28,805 bases of DNA from Paracoccus jeotgali (GCF_002865605.1 NZ_CP025585.1:1-28805); one strand, 5' to 3'. Counted from the first letter of the stretch, positions 1 to 6,980 are shown. Translations and numbers: made by a program. The notes: generated from the sequence alone by a model not told the origin.

Positions 1-212
1 GAGCCCCTACAGATCCTAAGAGAGACCTTCAGATTGTTCAGGCGACTGCCTGCATGCTGACCGGTGGCTCTACGGTGGTTAAGTGATCCACCCCAGCGGC
101 TGTCCGCTATGGGTGCTGTGGGAAAACTAGTGGCTGCAGATGAAGGGGTGGAGGGGATAAACTGAACGTTGAAGGGAGCGTTAGTCAGGCGCCTTCACTT
201 GGAGACCCCAGA
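1..212. other. Left edge, no gene recognised
   Basis: I see no convincing coding frame, RNA gene or repeat in these bases. They lie downstream of the stop codon of the sulfotransferase-like gene on the minus strand. They could be the decayed edge of a mobile element, but no terminal inverted repeat is visible within the window. Confidence 0.4.
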
Positions 213-971
213 CTAATGAGACTTCCTCTTGTTCTTATGGACATGAAAATTCTTATGATCGGCGTCGGGCAGGCAAAAGTTCAGAATTTCTGAGCGCCCC
301 TCATTGCTGTTAAGATCGTTAGTATCAAAGATTCTAAAGTTCTCTCGGTGTTCCCTCTCGACTATTTCGGCTTCTCTATAGTATTCATCATAATACTCTC
401 CTATATATTCTGCCAGATCCTCACCATTTACCTTAGAGGTCTTCGGAAAACACCGATCCCAGATGGGGTCATGCCTCCAACGCCTGTCCTCCAGGCACGC
501 CCAAGGATTTCTAGGTTTTTCATTAGGCAACTCTGAGAGCTTATTAACGAAACTATCAATAGTTTCTTTTTTGTCTCGCCTCATGCAAGGAAATCTAGCG
601 GCAGGTGCTCTACTGATAACTAACTCTACGTAAGGCAAATAGTAACTTGCTACATCTCCCAATACATCTACATTTTGCAGTTCTAGGAGCCGAGGCATTA
701 TCGAGAGGCGATCTGGCGATACCAAGTCAGCAGTTATGGCTCTCTCTTCGCCTTCGATAATAGCGGTGAAGTCGCGCAGGAGAGATAGGACTGTATACTC
801 TGCCCCGCACCACGACATGCCGGATGGATTTAGTTCATGAAAACAAACGGAATTTGTCTGCGCATTAATTAGTTTGGCTAGCGACATTGTTCCGCATCGA
901 CCAGATCCTAAGCCGATTATGATCCTCTTGCCATTCTCCTCAATTCCTCCCAACATTTCCTCCACTGTCAT
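213..971 (-). CDS. Sulfotransferase-like protein
   Basis: The 252-residue product begins, after about 18 residues, with a P-loop-like segment GLGSGRCGTMSL (residues 20-31). This resembles the 5'-phosphosulfate-binding loop of PAPS-dependent sulfotransferases, in which a G-x-x-R-x-G-T/S core binds the sulfate donor. No signal peptide or membrane segment is visible, so it should be cytoplasmic. In polysaccharide loci such enzymes usually sulfate sugars or glycan precursors; the substrate here cannot be read from sequence. The gene follows the ugd and epimerase remnants on the same strand, which fits a surface-polysaccharide role. Its base composition is clearly more AT-rich than those neighbours, suggesting separate acquisition. 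The ATG at 971 lacks a strong ribosome-binding site. A second in-frame ATG lies at 956. Confidence 0.6.
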   Translation of the reverse strand: MTVEEMLGGIEENGKRIIIGLGSGRCGTMSLAKLINAQTNSVCFHELNPSGMSWCGAEYTVLSLLRDFTAIIEGEERAITADLVSPDRLSIMPRLLELQNVDVLGDVASYYLPYVELVISRAPAARFPCMRRDKKETIDSFVNKLSELPNEKPRNPWACLEDRRWRHDPIWDRCFPKTSKVNGEDLAEYIGEYYDEYYREAEIVEREHRENFRIFDTNDLNSNEGRSEILNFCLPDADHKNFHVHKNKRKSH

Positions 972-1024
972 CAGCCGGAACTAGTTCTAGAGCTAAGTTC
1001 AAGACGCTCAAGGCTATTTTATCA

Positions 1025-2053
1025 TCAATCGATGCCGAAGAGGTCGCAAGTATAGACTTTTTCCACCGCGTCCGAAAGCTCCGGCGCCTGCCGGTTGGCG
1101 AGGATCAGGTCGCTTTCGGCCCTGAATGCCTCCAGATCGCGGACGACGCGGCTGTTATAGAACAGATCCTCGTCCAGCACCGGTTCATAGACGATGACCT
1201 CGATCCCCTTGGCCTTGATCCGCTTCATGATGCCCTGCACCGAGCTGTCGCGGAAATTGTCCGAACCGGCCTTCATCACCAGCCGATAGACGCCGACCAC
1301 CGAAGGCTTGCGCGCCACGATCTGGTCCGAGACGAAATCCTTGCGGGTGCGGTTGGATTCAACGATGGCCGAGATCAGGTTCTGCGGGATCTGGTCGTAA
1401 TTGGCCAGCAGTTGCTTGGTGTCCTTGGGCAGGCAATAGCCGCCGTAACCGAAGCTGGGATTGTTGTAATGGTCCCCGATCCGGGGGTCGAGGCAGACGC
1501 CTTCGATGATCTCGCGCGAGTTCAGGCCATGGGCCAGCGCATAGCTGTCGAGTTCGTTGAAATAGGCGACGCGCAGGGCAAGATAGGTGTTCGAGAACAG
1601 CTTGATCGCCTCGGCCTCGACCGAGCCGCAGAAGCGCACCGGCATGTCCTTGCGGATCGCGCCCTGCACCAGCAGATCGGCAAAGCGGCGGCCGCGCTCG
1701 GACCGCTCGCCCACGACGATGCGGGACGGGTGCAGGTTGTCGTGCAGCGCCTGCCCCTCGCGCAGGAACTCGGGCGAAAAGATGATGTTCGGCCAGTCCA
1801 GTTCCTCGCGCATGCGGTCGACGAAACCGACGGGGATGGTCGATTTGATGATCGCCACCGCGTCGGGGTTGATGCGGTGGATGTCGGTCAGCACACGTTC
1901 GACCGTCGAGGTGTCAAAACGGTTGCTGCGCGGGTCGTAATTGGTCGGCGTGGAGACCACGACATATTCCGCGCCCGGATAAGCCTGCTCAGGGTCCAGC
2001 GTGGCGCTGAGATCGAGGTTGTTCCCTAATTTTCTCGAATGCTTTTCAGCCAT
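1025..2053 (-). pseudogene. ugd: UDP-glucose 6-dehydrogenase, N-terminally truncated
   Basis: The 342-residue frame closely matches enterobacterial-type Ugd from about residue 57 of the family to the C-terminus. The intact enzyme is about 388 residues and oxidises UDP-glucose to UDP-glucuronate with two NAD+. The catalytic Cys is present in [11 protein letters not shown] (Cys207 here), as is the active-site Lys in [10 protein letters not shown] (Lys151). The N-terminal Rossmann segment with the G-x-G-x-x-G NAD-binding loop is missing. Homology starts around residue 13, and the preceding dozen residues are unrelated. The reading frame opens directly after the epimerase stop codon (2075-2077, same frame), so a deletion appears to have joined the two genes. 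Without the first nucleotide-binding half the product should be inactive. The identification is very secure; loss of function is inferred. Confidence 0.85.
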
Positions 2054-2074
2054 CGCACTAGCGAACGTGCTCTT

Positions 2075-3113
2075 TTAGGGCAGATGCGTTTTTTCCAGCC
2101 TATTACCCCACCCATAATATTCCCGGAACCACGCCACATAGGTGCGTGCGCCCTCCTGAACCGAAGTCTGCGGCGCGTATCCCGTCAAGCGCCGCAGCAG
2201 CGCGGTATCGGCCCAGGTCGCGGGCACATCGCCGGGCTGCATCGGCAGCAGTTCGCGGATCGCCTGCCGGTTCGACGCGGCCTCGATCGCGGCGATGAAT
2301 TCGGGCAGCGGGACCGAATCGCCATTGCCGATATTGACCACCGCCACGGCGCGACGGGCGAGAGGCTGTCGCCGGCTCGATCTGATCCGGCGTCGCCGGG
2401 CGGCCGGGCGCGGCGTCGATCAGCAGCCGGATCGCCCGCACCAGATCGCTGACATAGGTGAAATCGCGCCGCATATCGCCATGATTGAAGACCTTGATCG
2501 GTCGCCCGTCCAGGATCGCGCTGGTGAACAGGTAAGGCGCCATGTCCGGCCGCCCCCAGGGGCCATAGACGGTAAAGAACCTGAACATCGTCGTGGGAAT
2601 GTCGAACAGATGGGCATAGCTATGCGCCATCGCCTCGTTCGATTTCTTGGTCGCGGCATAGAAGGACATCTGGCTGTCGGCCTTGTCCGTCTCGCGATAG
2701 GGCATCTCGGTGTTGGCGCCATAGACCGAGCTGGTCGAGGCCATCAGCAGGTGGCGCGGCGGATGGGCGCGCGCGGCCTCAAGCAGTTCGAAACTGCCCA
2801 GCAGATTGGCCTCGACATAGGCGCGCGGGTTCTCGATCGAATAGCGGACCCCGGCCTGCGCGGCCAGATGGACCACCGCCTCGGGCCGGTGGCGGGCGAA
2901 CAGTTCCGCCAGCAGGCCCGGCGTCTCGACCTTGCCGCGCACTGGCGTAAAGCCGTCGCGTCCGCTCAGGCGCGCCTCGCGCGCGGCCTTCAGCGCCGGG
3001 TCGTAGTAGTCGTTGTGGCTGTCCAGGCCGACGACCTCATGGCCCTCGGCCAGCAACAAATCGGACAAATGATAGCCGATGAACCCGGCCGAGCCGGTAA
3101 CCAGAACCCTCAT
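2075..3113 (-). pseudogene. UDP-glucuronate 4-epimerase-like gene, frameshifted
   Basis: This is an extended short-chain dehydrogenase/epimerase. It has the N-terminal NAD loop GSAGFIG (residues 7-13), an SSVYG motif, and the catalytic pair Y152-x-x-x-K156 in FYAATKK. The segment FFTVYGPWGRPDMA is typical of the CapI/LpsL UDP-glucuronate epimerases that make UDP-galacturonate. The ATG at 3113 has a GAAGG ribosome-binding site 7 bases upstream. The frame is lost near 2373 and changes again near 2343. Each change is explained by one G missing from a GGG run. The C-terminal 85 residues continue in the third frame (IGNGDSVPLPEF) to a stop at 2075. Restoring the two bases gives about 346 residues, the usual family length. 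It sits directly upstream of the ugd remnant, whose product would have been its substrate supplier. Confidence 0.85.
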
Positions 3114-3274
3114 GACGCAACCTTCGCTGTTTATGGTGTCGGTCCCATAGCAGCCGATACCAACTGTGTAACAGCTCTTCGGAGGATCTGAGCGGAAACT
3201 CTGCTGAAGAGCCCCCGTTTCCGCTGAAGTTATCCTGCTTGGCCTCAACTAGCGCTGTGACACCCACGTTCATC

Positions 3275-3492
3275 TGAACCGCACCGGGTTTGCCGGAGAC
3301 TCCAGTTCTTGAGTAGGCTGGGGCATCATGAGCAAAACCACGAACAAGCTTTCTCTTGAGGTGCGCGAGCGCGCGGTGCGGTTGGTTCTCGAGACCGAGG
3401 GTCAGCATACGTCGCGCTGGCAGGCGGTGATGTTGATCGCGGCGCAGATCGGCTGCACGCCGCAAACCCTGAACGACTGGGTCAAGAAGGCC
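3275..3492 (+). pseudogene. IS3-family element remnant: left end and truncated OrfA
   Basis: A likely left inverted-repeat end begins TGAACCGCACCGGGTTTGCC at 3275. An ATG at 3328 opens an OrfA-type transposase fragment with the helix-turn-helix region of IS3 elements ([12 protein letters not shown], then [15 protein letters not shown]). Homology stops after the VKKA motif near 3490, where the sequence switches to the 3' end of the opposing HNH-like gene. The rest of orfA, all of orfB and the right end are absent, so this is a dead fragment marking a recombination junction. Confidence 0.75.
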
Positions 3493-3500
3493 TATATCAC

Positions 3501-3752
3501 CTACTTGCACAGCGGAAACATGTCCTCGCCGAACTGGTGCAGTCTGACGTGGTGTCGGCGGCACAGCCAGCGGACATTCAGCGGCTGGTCATAATGATCA
3601 TGGTGAGCATCGACATCCGCCTTGCCGCACACCTCGCAGCATTCCTTCTGCAGCACGCCAGCGTTCAACGCCCGCTGCACGGCCAGATGGGCGTCGTATT
3701 TGCGCAGGTTCGCGCGGCGCCAGTTCGCCTGTCGCGTCAGGCTTTTGACCAT
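3501..3752 (-). CDS. Small HNH-like zinc-binding protein
   Basis: The 83-residue product has the pattern [20 protein letters not shown] followed by [13 protein letters not shown]. That is a Cys pair, a His-rich loop and a second Cys/His cluster, as in compact HNH/zinc-ribbon nuclease-like proteins of plasmids and phages. The N-terminus is basic and probably helical. I choose the ATG at 3752 (MVKSLTRQ), which has a GAGG box about 7 bases upstream. The same frame is open further upstream to a TTG at 3830 with no ribosome-binding site. It lies downstream of and in the same direction as the 56-aa RHH gene, so they may be co-transcribed. Its 3' end abuts the broken IS3 remnant, yet the frame is complete. 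Nuclease activity is inferred from the Cys/His pattern only. Confidence 0.6.
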   Translation of the reverse strand: MVKSLTRQANWRRANLRKYDAHLAVQRALNAGVLQKECCEVCGKADVDAHHDHYDQPLNVRWLCRRHHVRLHQFGEDMFPLCK

Positions 3753-3842
3753 GTCAGACCTCGGATCCTCTCGTCGTTCATGATGATATGCCTTGGCGCC
3801 CTTTTTTCTCGGGTGGGTGATGCGCGACAAGCTGTGGGCGTT

Positions 3843-4013
3843 TCAACGTCTGCTCAGATATCCCTTTTCCTCAAGCCAGTCGGTGAGGATCAGTTCAGCC
3901 ATGGCCGCCACGGACCGTCGGTCATCCTTGGCCGCTTGTTCCAAAGCTGATTTGAGCGACGGCAGGACCCTGAGGCCGAGCGGTGCCGAGCGTTTTTCTG
4001 GCTCATCTGACAT
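3843..4013 (-). CDS. 56-aa ribbon-helix-helix-type protein
   Basis: This short gene is easily missed. The product begins MSDEPEKRSAPLGLRVLPSL and ends GYLSRR. It has a basic strand-like segment (PLGLRVLPSLKSAL) followed by two helices (EQAAKDDRRSVAAMAELILTDWLEE), the layout of Arc/MetJ ribbon-helix-helix DNA-binding proteins. A purine-rich AAGAGAAT box lies about 8 bases before the ATG. One arm of a 9-bp perfect inverted repeat touches its start codon, and the other arm lies 43 bp away beyond a good promoter for the opposite strand. That suggests an autorepressor or mobilisation accessory protein. It could instead be the antitoxin half of a pair with the HNH-like gene downstream, but nothing proves this. 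Confidence 0.6.
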   Translation of the reverse strand: MSDEPEKRSAPLGLRVLPSLKSALEQAAKDDRRSVAAMAELILTDWLEEKGYLSRR

Positions 4014-4073
4014 TGTTAGCATTCTCTTGTTGACAAGCAGGTCTAGCTAGAGGATACTGCTGATTGCTAACAA
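4013..4073. promoter_or_regulatory. Inverted-repeat operator pair in divergent promoter region
   Basis: TTGTTAGCA at 4013-4021 and TGCTAACAA at 4065-4073 are a perfect 9-bp inverted repeat. The left arm overlaps the first base of the RHH gene's start codon. The spacer contains the candidate promoter at 4030-4058 for the plus-strand genes. The arrangement fits a dimeric repressor acting on both directions, most simply the adjacent RHH protein. Confidence 0.5.
4030..4058 (+). promoter_or_regulatory. Sigma-70-like promoter
   Basis: TTGACA at 4030-4035 is a perfect -35 box. GATACT at 4053-4058 matches four of six -10 positions, with the ideal 17-bp spacing. It points toward the gene starting at 4149. 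Confidence 0.5.
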
Positions 4074-4148
4074 CAGCAAGCGGGACCCAAGGTGGTTGGA
4101 CACCTCGAGGCCCCTGACCACGGACCGATCTAGTCGAGGAGACCGATC

Positions 4149-4667
4149 ATGGCTGATGCCACGCCTACCACGCCGCTCTGCGTGACGAAAACCCTGCCGT
4201 TTGCGCAGACCCCTCTCACCTTTCTTTTTTCGCACCTGCTTGCGGCGCTGACCACGCATCTGGTGGCCGAGCGTGGGTGCCCGGCTGACCTGGAGGTCGG
4301 TGAGCAGCAGGCATGGGAGCAGGAGGCCATCCTCGCCCGCGCCCGCCTCGTCGGGCATCTGGCCGAGATCGCGCGGACCGCGCCGGCCTCGGCCCACGAG
4401 ATCCTGCTTCAGCGCATGGCGGCGGTTCTGGAGGGGCTGATCTCCTCTGAGGAGCCGGGCTGTGATGCGGAAGATGCCTTGCGGTTTAGTGTGCCTCCCT
4501 CCGGCGCGGGAATGGCGGGCGTGATGACACTGCTCCGTCGCGCTGCGCGCGGCATCGACCTGATGGCCGAGCTGCCCCGCTACCGGCAGCGCGTCGCGCG
4601 CCTGCGGGCTGTGGCAAGCGCTGACGGCGCTGCCGCGTCCGGATCGCTGCCGGCGAAAGCCGCCTGA
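4149..4667 (+). CDS. Hypothetical protein, 172 aa
   Basis: I do not recognise this protein. The ATG is preceded by GAGGAG at 7 bases, an excellent ribosome-binding site, and codon use is strongly GC-rich at third positions, so the gene looks real. The product is mostly predicted helix. An N-terminal third has a hydrophobic stretch around LTFLFSHLLAALTTHLVAE (residues 23-41). A long acidic/alanine-rich helix region follows (QQAWEQEAILARARLVGHLAEIARTA), and the C-terminus is basic (RRAARGIDLMAELPRYRQRVARLR) with an Ala-rich tail. It is the first gene after the TTGACA promoter and precedes the nuclease-like and mobilisation genes in the same direction. Confidence 0.6.
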   Translation: MADATPTTPLCVTKTLPFAQTPLTFLFSHLLAALTTHLVAERGCPADLEVGEQQAWEQEAILARARLVGHLAEIARTAPASAHEILLQRMAAVLEGLISSEEPGCDAEDALRFSVPPSGAGMAGVMTLLRRAARGIDLMAELPRYRQRVARLRAVASADGAAASGSLPAKAA

Positions 4668-4818
4668 TCCCTCCCTGACAGCATCGCAGATCTGCCCGGG
4701 CGCTTCCTCGGGCTGATCCCGCATGTCCCGTGCCCCGGTCTCCGCTCTGACCGGATGCCAGTCCTGTTGGATCGGGATCGGCCCGGGATGCTGTCGCCTG
4801 CCCTGCGAGGGAGACGCC

Positions 4819-4902
4819 ATGTTCTGCCGCCATTCCAGCCGCACATCGCGGCCCGCATCTCTTCCGCTTGCCGGCGTTGCCGCACTTGGGCTCCTGCGCT
4901 GA
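4819..4902 (+). CDS. 27-codon leader ORF coupled to the downstream nuclease-like gene
   Basis: GAGGGAG lies 5 bases before an ATG at 4819 and is the best ribosome-binding site in this interval. The frame encodes MFCRHSSRTSRPASLPLAGV plus seven more residues. Its TGA (4900-4902) overlaps the next ATG as TGATG. The downstream gene has no convincing ribosome-binding site of its own, so this short ORF probably delivers ribosomes by translational coupling. The peptide may have no function itself. Confidence 0.45.
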   Translation: MFCRHSSRTSRPASLPLAGVAALGLLR

Positions 4903-5420
4903 TGGCCCGCCAACTGACCCTGCCGGGCTCTCACCTCTGGGACGGCGGTCCCGACACCGGGCATGACCCGCTCAGGGCCTATCCCGAGGTCGAGCCGCAG
5001 GTGATTTCCCGACACGCAAGGGAGATCGGCCTGTCCGGAGAGCTCCTGGTCATGTCGAAGCTGATCCGCATCGGCTTCACCGTCCTGCAGCCGCCCGATC
5101 ATCTGCACCATGATCTGATGATGGTCTGGCAGAACCGTTTGCTGCGCGTGCAGGTCAAGGCCACGACCCGGCCCTATAAGGGCGCCTATCGCTTCACCAT
5201 GTCCAAGGGCTACCGCAACAACCCCCTGGGCACCCGCCCTTACGAGAGATGCGACTACGACCTCGCGGCTCTCGTCATCCTGCCCGAGGAATGCGTCTTC
5301 TTCACCGCAGAGCGCCGCGAGCGGCACTGTCTTCCTGTCAGTGTGATTGCGCAGCTGCGGGCGCATCCCACTCACAGCCTCTTCGAGGCCCTCTCGGAGC
5401 TTCGCCAGACCCCGTCGTGA
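4902..5420 (+). CDS. PD-(D/E)XK nuclease-fold protein
   Basis: From the ATG at 4902 the product has 172 residues. GLSGELLVMSKLIRIGFTV (residues 43-60) supplies the helix with Glu47. Asp71 follows in HHDLMMVW, and LRVQVKAT gives Gln84-Val-Lys86. Together these make the E...D...QxK signature of PD-(D/E)XK nucleases, related to group I intron-type and restriction-like small nucleases. A later segment (YDLAALVILPEECVFFTAE) is the usual continuation of the fold. The frame is open upstream to an ATG at 4755, but that stretch is Arg-rich and lacks a ribosome-binding site. I prefer the start coupled to the leader ORF (TGATG). Placement between a promoter-proximal unknown gene and the mobilisation genes suggests a role in plasmid defence or transfer. 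The exact substrate is unknown. Confidence 0.65.
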   Translation: MARQLTLPGSHLWDGGPDTGHDPLRAYPEVEPQVISRHAREIGLSGELLVMSKLIRIGFTVLQPPDHLHHDLMMVWQNRLLRVQVKATTRPYKGAYRFTMSKGYRNNPLGTRPYERCDYDLAALVILPEECVFFTAERRERHCLPVSVIAQLRAHPTHSLFEALSELRQTPS

Positions 5421-5481
5421 GGCAGACGACCCGCCTCATGCCCGCCCGCACCAGCGCTGCGGCGCGCCCGTCGGGACCGCA

Positions 5482-5493
5482 GGGGGGGGGGGG
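5482..5493 (+). repeat. 12-G homopolymer
   Basis: Twelve consecutive G bases lie 61 bp after the nuclease-like stop codon. No coding frame crosses it, so a phase-variable frame is unlikely. The exact length may be uncertain in the assembly. Confidence 0.8.
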
Positions 5494-5567
5494 CAGGAAC
5501 GGCTCCTGCCAGCCTCAGCCAGAGCCTGCGATGGGGCGGGCGTGATGGCTCTCCCGGTGGTCTTGGT

Positions 5568-5665
5568 GATACCATCAATGCATCGTTAATATTTCACGTA
5601 TCGTAAACAAATCAGATTTATTTACGATACCATCAATGCATCAAAAACGTATCGGCAATGTATCA
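5568..5665. repeat. Palindrome with flanking direct repeats (GATAC/GTATC cluster)
   Basis: GATACCATCAATGCATC occurs identically at 5568-5584 and 5626-5642. Between them, 5598-5612 and 5616-5630 form an inverted repeat of 15-bp arms with one mismatch and a 3-base loop. Its right arm overlaps the second direct repeat by five bases. A related site, ATCGGCAATGTATCA, follows at 5651-5665. The block is AT-rich inside GC-rich DNA. It could bind a plasmid-encoded DNA-binding protein or form part of an origin. Confidence 0.6.
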
Positions 5666-6040
5666 GACGCCGGCCCTCCTCCACGCGCTCGTGCCGGCAT
5701 CGGCAGGCGCGAATGACCCGCTCATGCGAGGGAGATCAGCCGGGTGTTGAGGAGAAGATCAGGGGCAGGTTTGGGCGCGACCGACTCTCAAAGATCACCT
5801 GATCCGGACCGGAACCGCGCCCCCAGCCTGCCTCGGTCCACGCCGCTGACCCGCTCCTGTCCCGGCGCCCTATTCCAGCTACTATACATGTGCCGGAATA
5901 CGGCTCCGCGAGACTACTATCCATCTATCGAAATTGGGGTTCTGGGCTCGATGTTCATCTATTTGATAATAATGGATAATCCGGCATAGAACCTAAGAGG
6001 GGGCCCGATTTGCCAAAATCCGCCCCCCGCAAAGCAGCGG

Positions 6041-6064
6041 CGCGCCGGTTTCCTCGCCGGCGCG
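6041..6064. repeat. GC-rich hairpin
   Basis: CGCGCCGG (6041-6048) and CCGGCGCG (6057-6064) are perfect 8-bp inverted arms around an 8-base loop. No T-run follows, so it is not a typical intrinsic terminator. Confidence 0.45.
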
Positions 6065-6306
6065 AACCACTTGTGCGGCGGCCGTCGGCGTCGGAAACGA
6101 GCGGCCTCGCGCGCCCTTTCTGGCCTCTCGAGGAACCCGGGCGGGCGGCGATCCCGCGCGACCGGGGTGACGGGTTGCTGGACCTCGCCGTCCAACTCGG
6201 AACGAGCCGGAAGCATGGCAGGTCCGCGACGGCGGCACCGACCCCCGCAGCCCACCATAATCCAACCCGACCCTGGCCTCAGAGAGGGGCCTAGTCCGGG
6301 GGTAAT

Positions 6307-6371
6307 CGCTCCGCCAGGGGAGCGAGGCAGACCGGTATTCCTGATACCAAAAACTAATCGGTAATGTATCA
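6307..6371 (+). other. Candidate oriT core: two hairpins and a repeated site
   Basis: Two perfect inverted repeats lie close together. The first is CGCTCC/GGAGCG (6307-6324, 6-base loop). The second is GGTAT/ATACC (6334-6348, 5-base loop). They are followed at 6357-6371 by ATCGGTAATGTATCA, which matches the site at 5651-5665 in 14 of 15 bases. A hairpin next to a unique site just upstream of relaxase genes is the layout of many MOBP origins of transfer. The nick site itself cannot be assigned by eye. Confidence 0.4.
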
Positions 6372-6503
6372 TCATTCGATCTTCCGGATCACGCAGCACG
6401 CGCGCAGGCGGGGCTGTCTGTCCGTCCTCCGCCGGTCCGCGTGATTACAGGACAGCGGCAGGACAGCGCCTGACCTTCTTCCGCAGAGTCTTCTCTGATT
6501 TTT

Positions 6504-6980
6504 ATGGCTTTGGATTTTCGTCGCTGCCGCGGAGCATGCCGTTGGGGAGAACCCCGGTCGAGCTCTCGATCCTGCTCCGAGAGCGAAGAACCACGCCAGA
6601 CAGAGACGAAGACGAACACGACGCATGACCAAGCCTGCCCCCTCCCTGCCCGCCCCCGTCCGCCCGGTCGGCTCAGCGGCGGGACCCGCGACAATATCAT
6701 CAAGCTGCGGCTCGATGACGACGAACTCGCCGCCTTGCAGGCGGCAGCGGAGGCCCGGGGCTATCCCGTCGCGCGGCATCTGCGTGACCTTGTCATCGCC
6801 GAGAGCGCCCGCACGGATACGTCCACGGCGCAGGCGCTCGGGCAGACCCTGCTGATCTGCAACACCCTGCTGCGCGACATGCGCCAGAAAGAGCTGCGCA
6901 TCTCGCCGAAGCACGGCGATCTCCTGCTCGCAGCTCTCGATCAGCTGCTGACGCAGCTGCCGCGCGGGAGGGCGGACTGA
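6504..6980 (+). CDS. MobC-like mobilisation accessory protein
   Basis: The credible part starts at RDNIIKLRLDDDELAALQAAAEARGYPVARHLRDLVIAES, a ribbon-helix-helix domain as in MobC/TraJ-type relaxosome proteins. A helical C-terminus follows. Such proteins bind oriT and help the relaxase open the duplex. The stop codon overlaps the relaxase start as TGATG, so the two are translationally coupled. The start is uncertain. The ATG at 6504 has no ribosome-binding site and gives an odd Arg/Ser-rich leader. An ATG at 6625 in another frame reads MTKPAPSLPAPVRPVGSAAG and would need a one-base shift near 6690 to reach the RHH domain. Either the N-terminus is poorly predicted or the gene carries a frameshift. 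Confidence 0.6.
   Translation: MALDFRRCRGACRWGEPRSSSRSCSESEEPRQTETKTNTTHDQACPLPARPRPPGRLSGGTRDNIIKLRLDDDELAALQAAAEARGYPVARHLRDLVIAESARTDTSTAQALGQTLLICNTLLRDMRQKELRISPKHGDLLLAALDQLLTQLPRGRAD

Larger units (their letters stand above)
5421..6503. other. 1.1-kb gene-free region, candidate oriT
   Basis: No frame here has credible coding features; the open frames are Arg/Pro-rich translations of GC-rich DNA. It contains a 12-G run (5482-5493) and an AT-rich block with a 33-bp palindrome and 17-bp direct repeats (5568-5665). A second AT-rich pocket lies near 5925-5990. Further on there are a GC-rich hairpin (6041-6064) and two hairpins followed by a repeat of the 5651 site (6307-6371). It lies immediately upstream of mobC-like and relaxase genes, the normal place for an origin of transfer. 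Confidence 0.55.

Noticed and set aside
2295..3191. 298-codon plus-strand open frame
   Set aside because: It is antisense to the epimerase gene, and its His/Arg/Gly-rich translation shows no domain.
3793..4050. 85-codon plus-strand open frame
   Set aside because: It is antisense to the 56-aa RHH gene, which has the better domain pattern, a ribosome site and a regulatory context.
4047..5375. 442-codon minus-strand open frame
   Set aside because: It lies opposite two plus-strand genes with good ribosome-binding sites and a PD-(D/E)XK motif. Its translation is low-complexity Arg/Gly/Gln sequence, typical of the antisense of GC-rich genes.
5568..5665. CRISPR array
   Set aside because: There are only two identical 17-bp repeats, which overlap a palindrome, with no regular spacers and no cas genes.
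6010..6364. Plus-strand open frames of 94-97 codons upstream of mobC
   Set aside because: They have Arg/Pro-rich translations without a ribosome-binding site, and hairpins and repeated sites suggest non-coding transfer-origin DNA.
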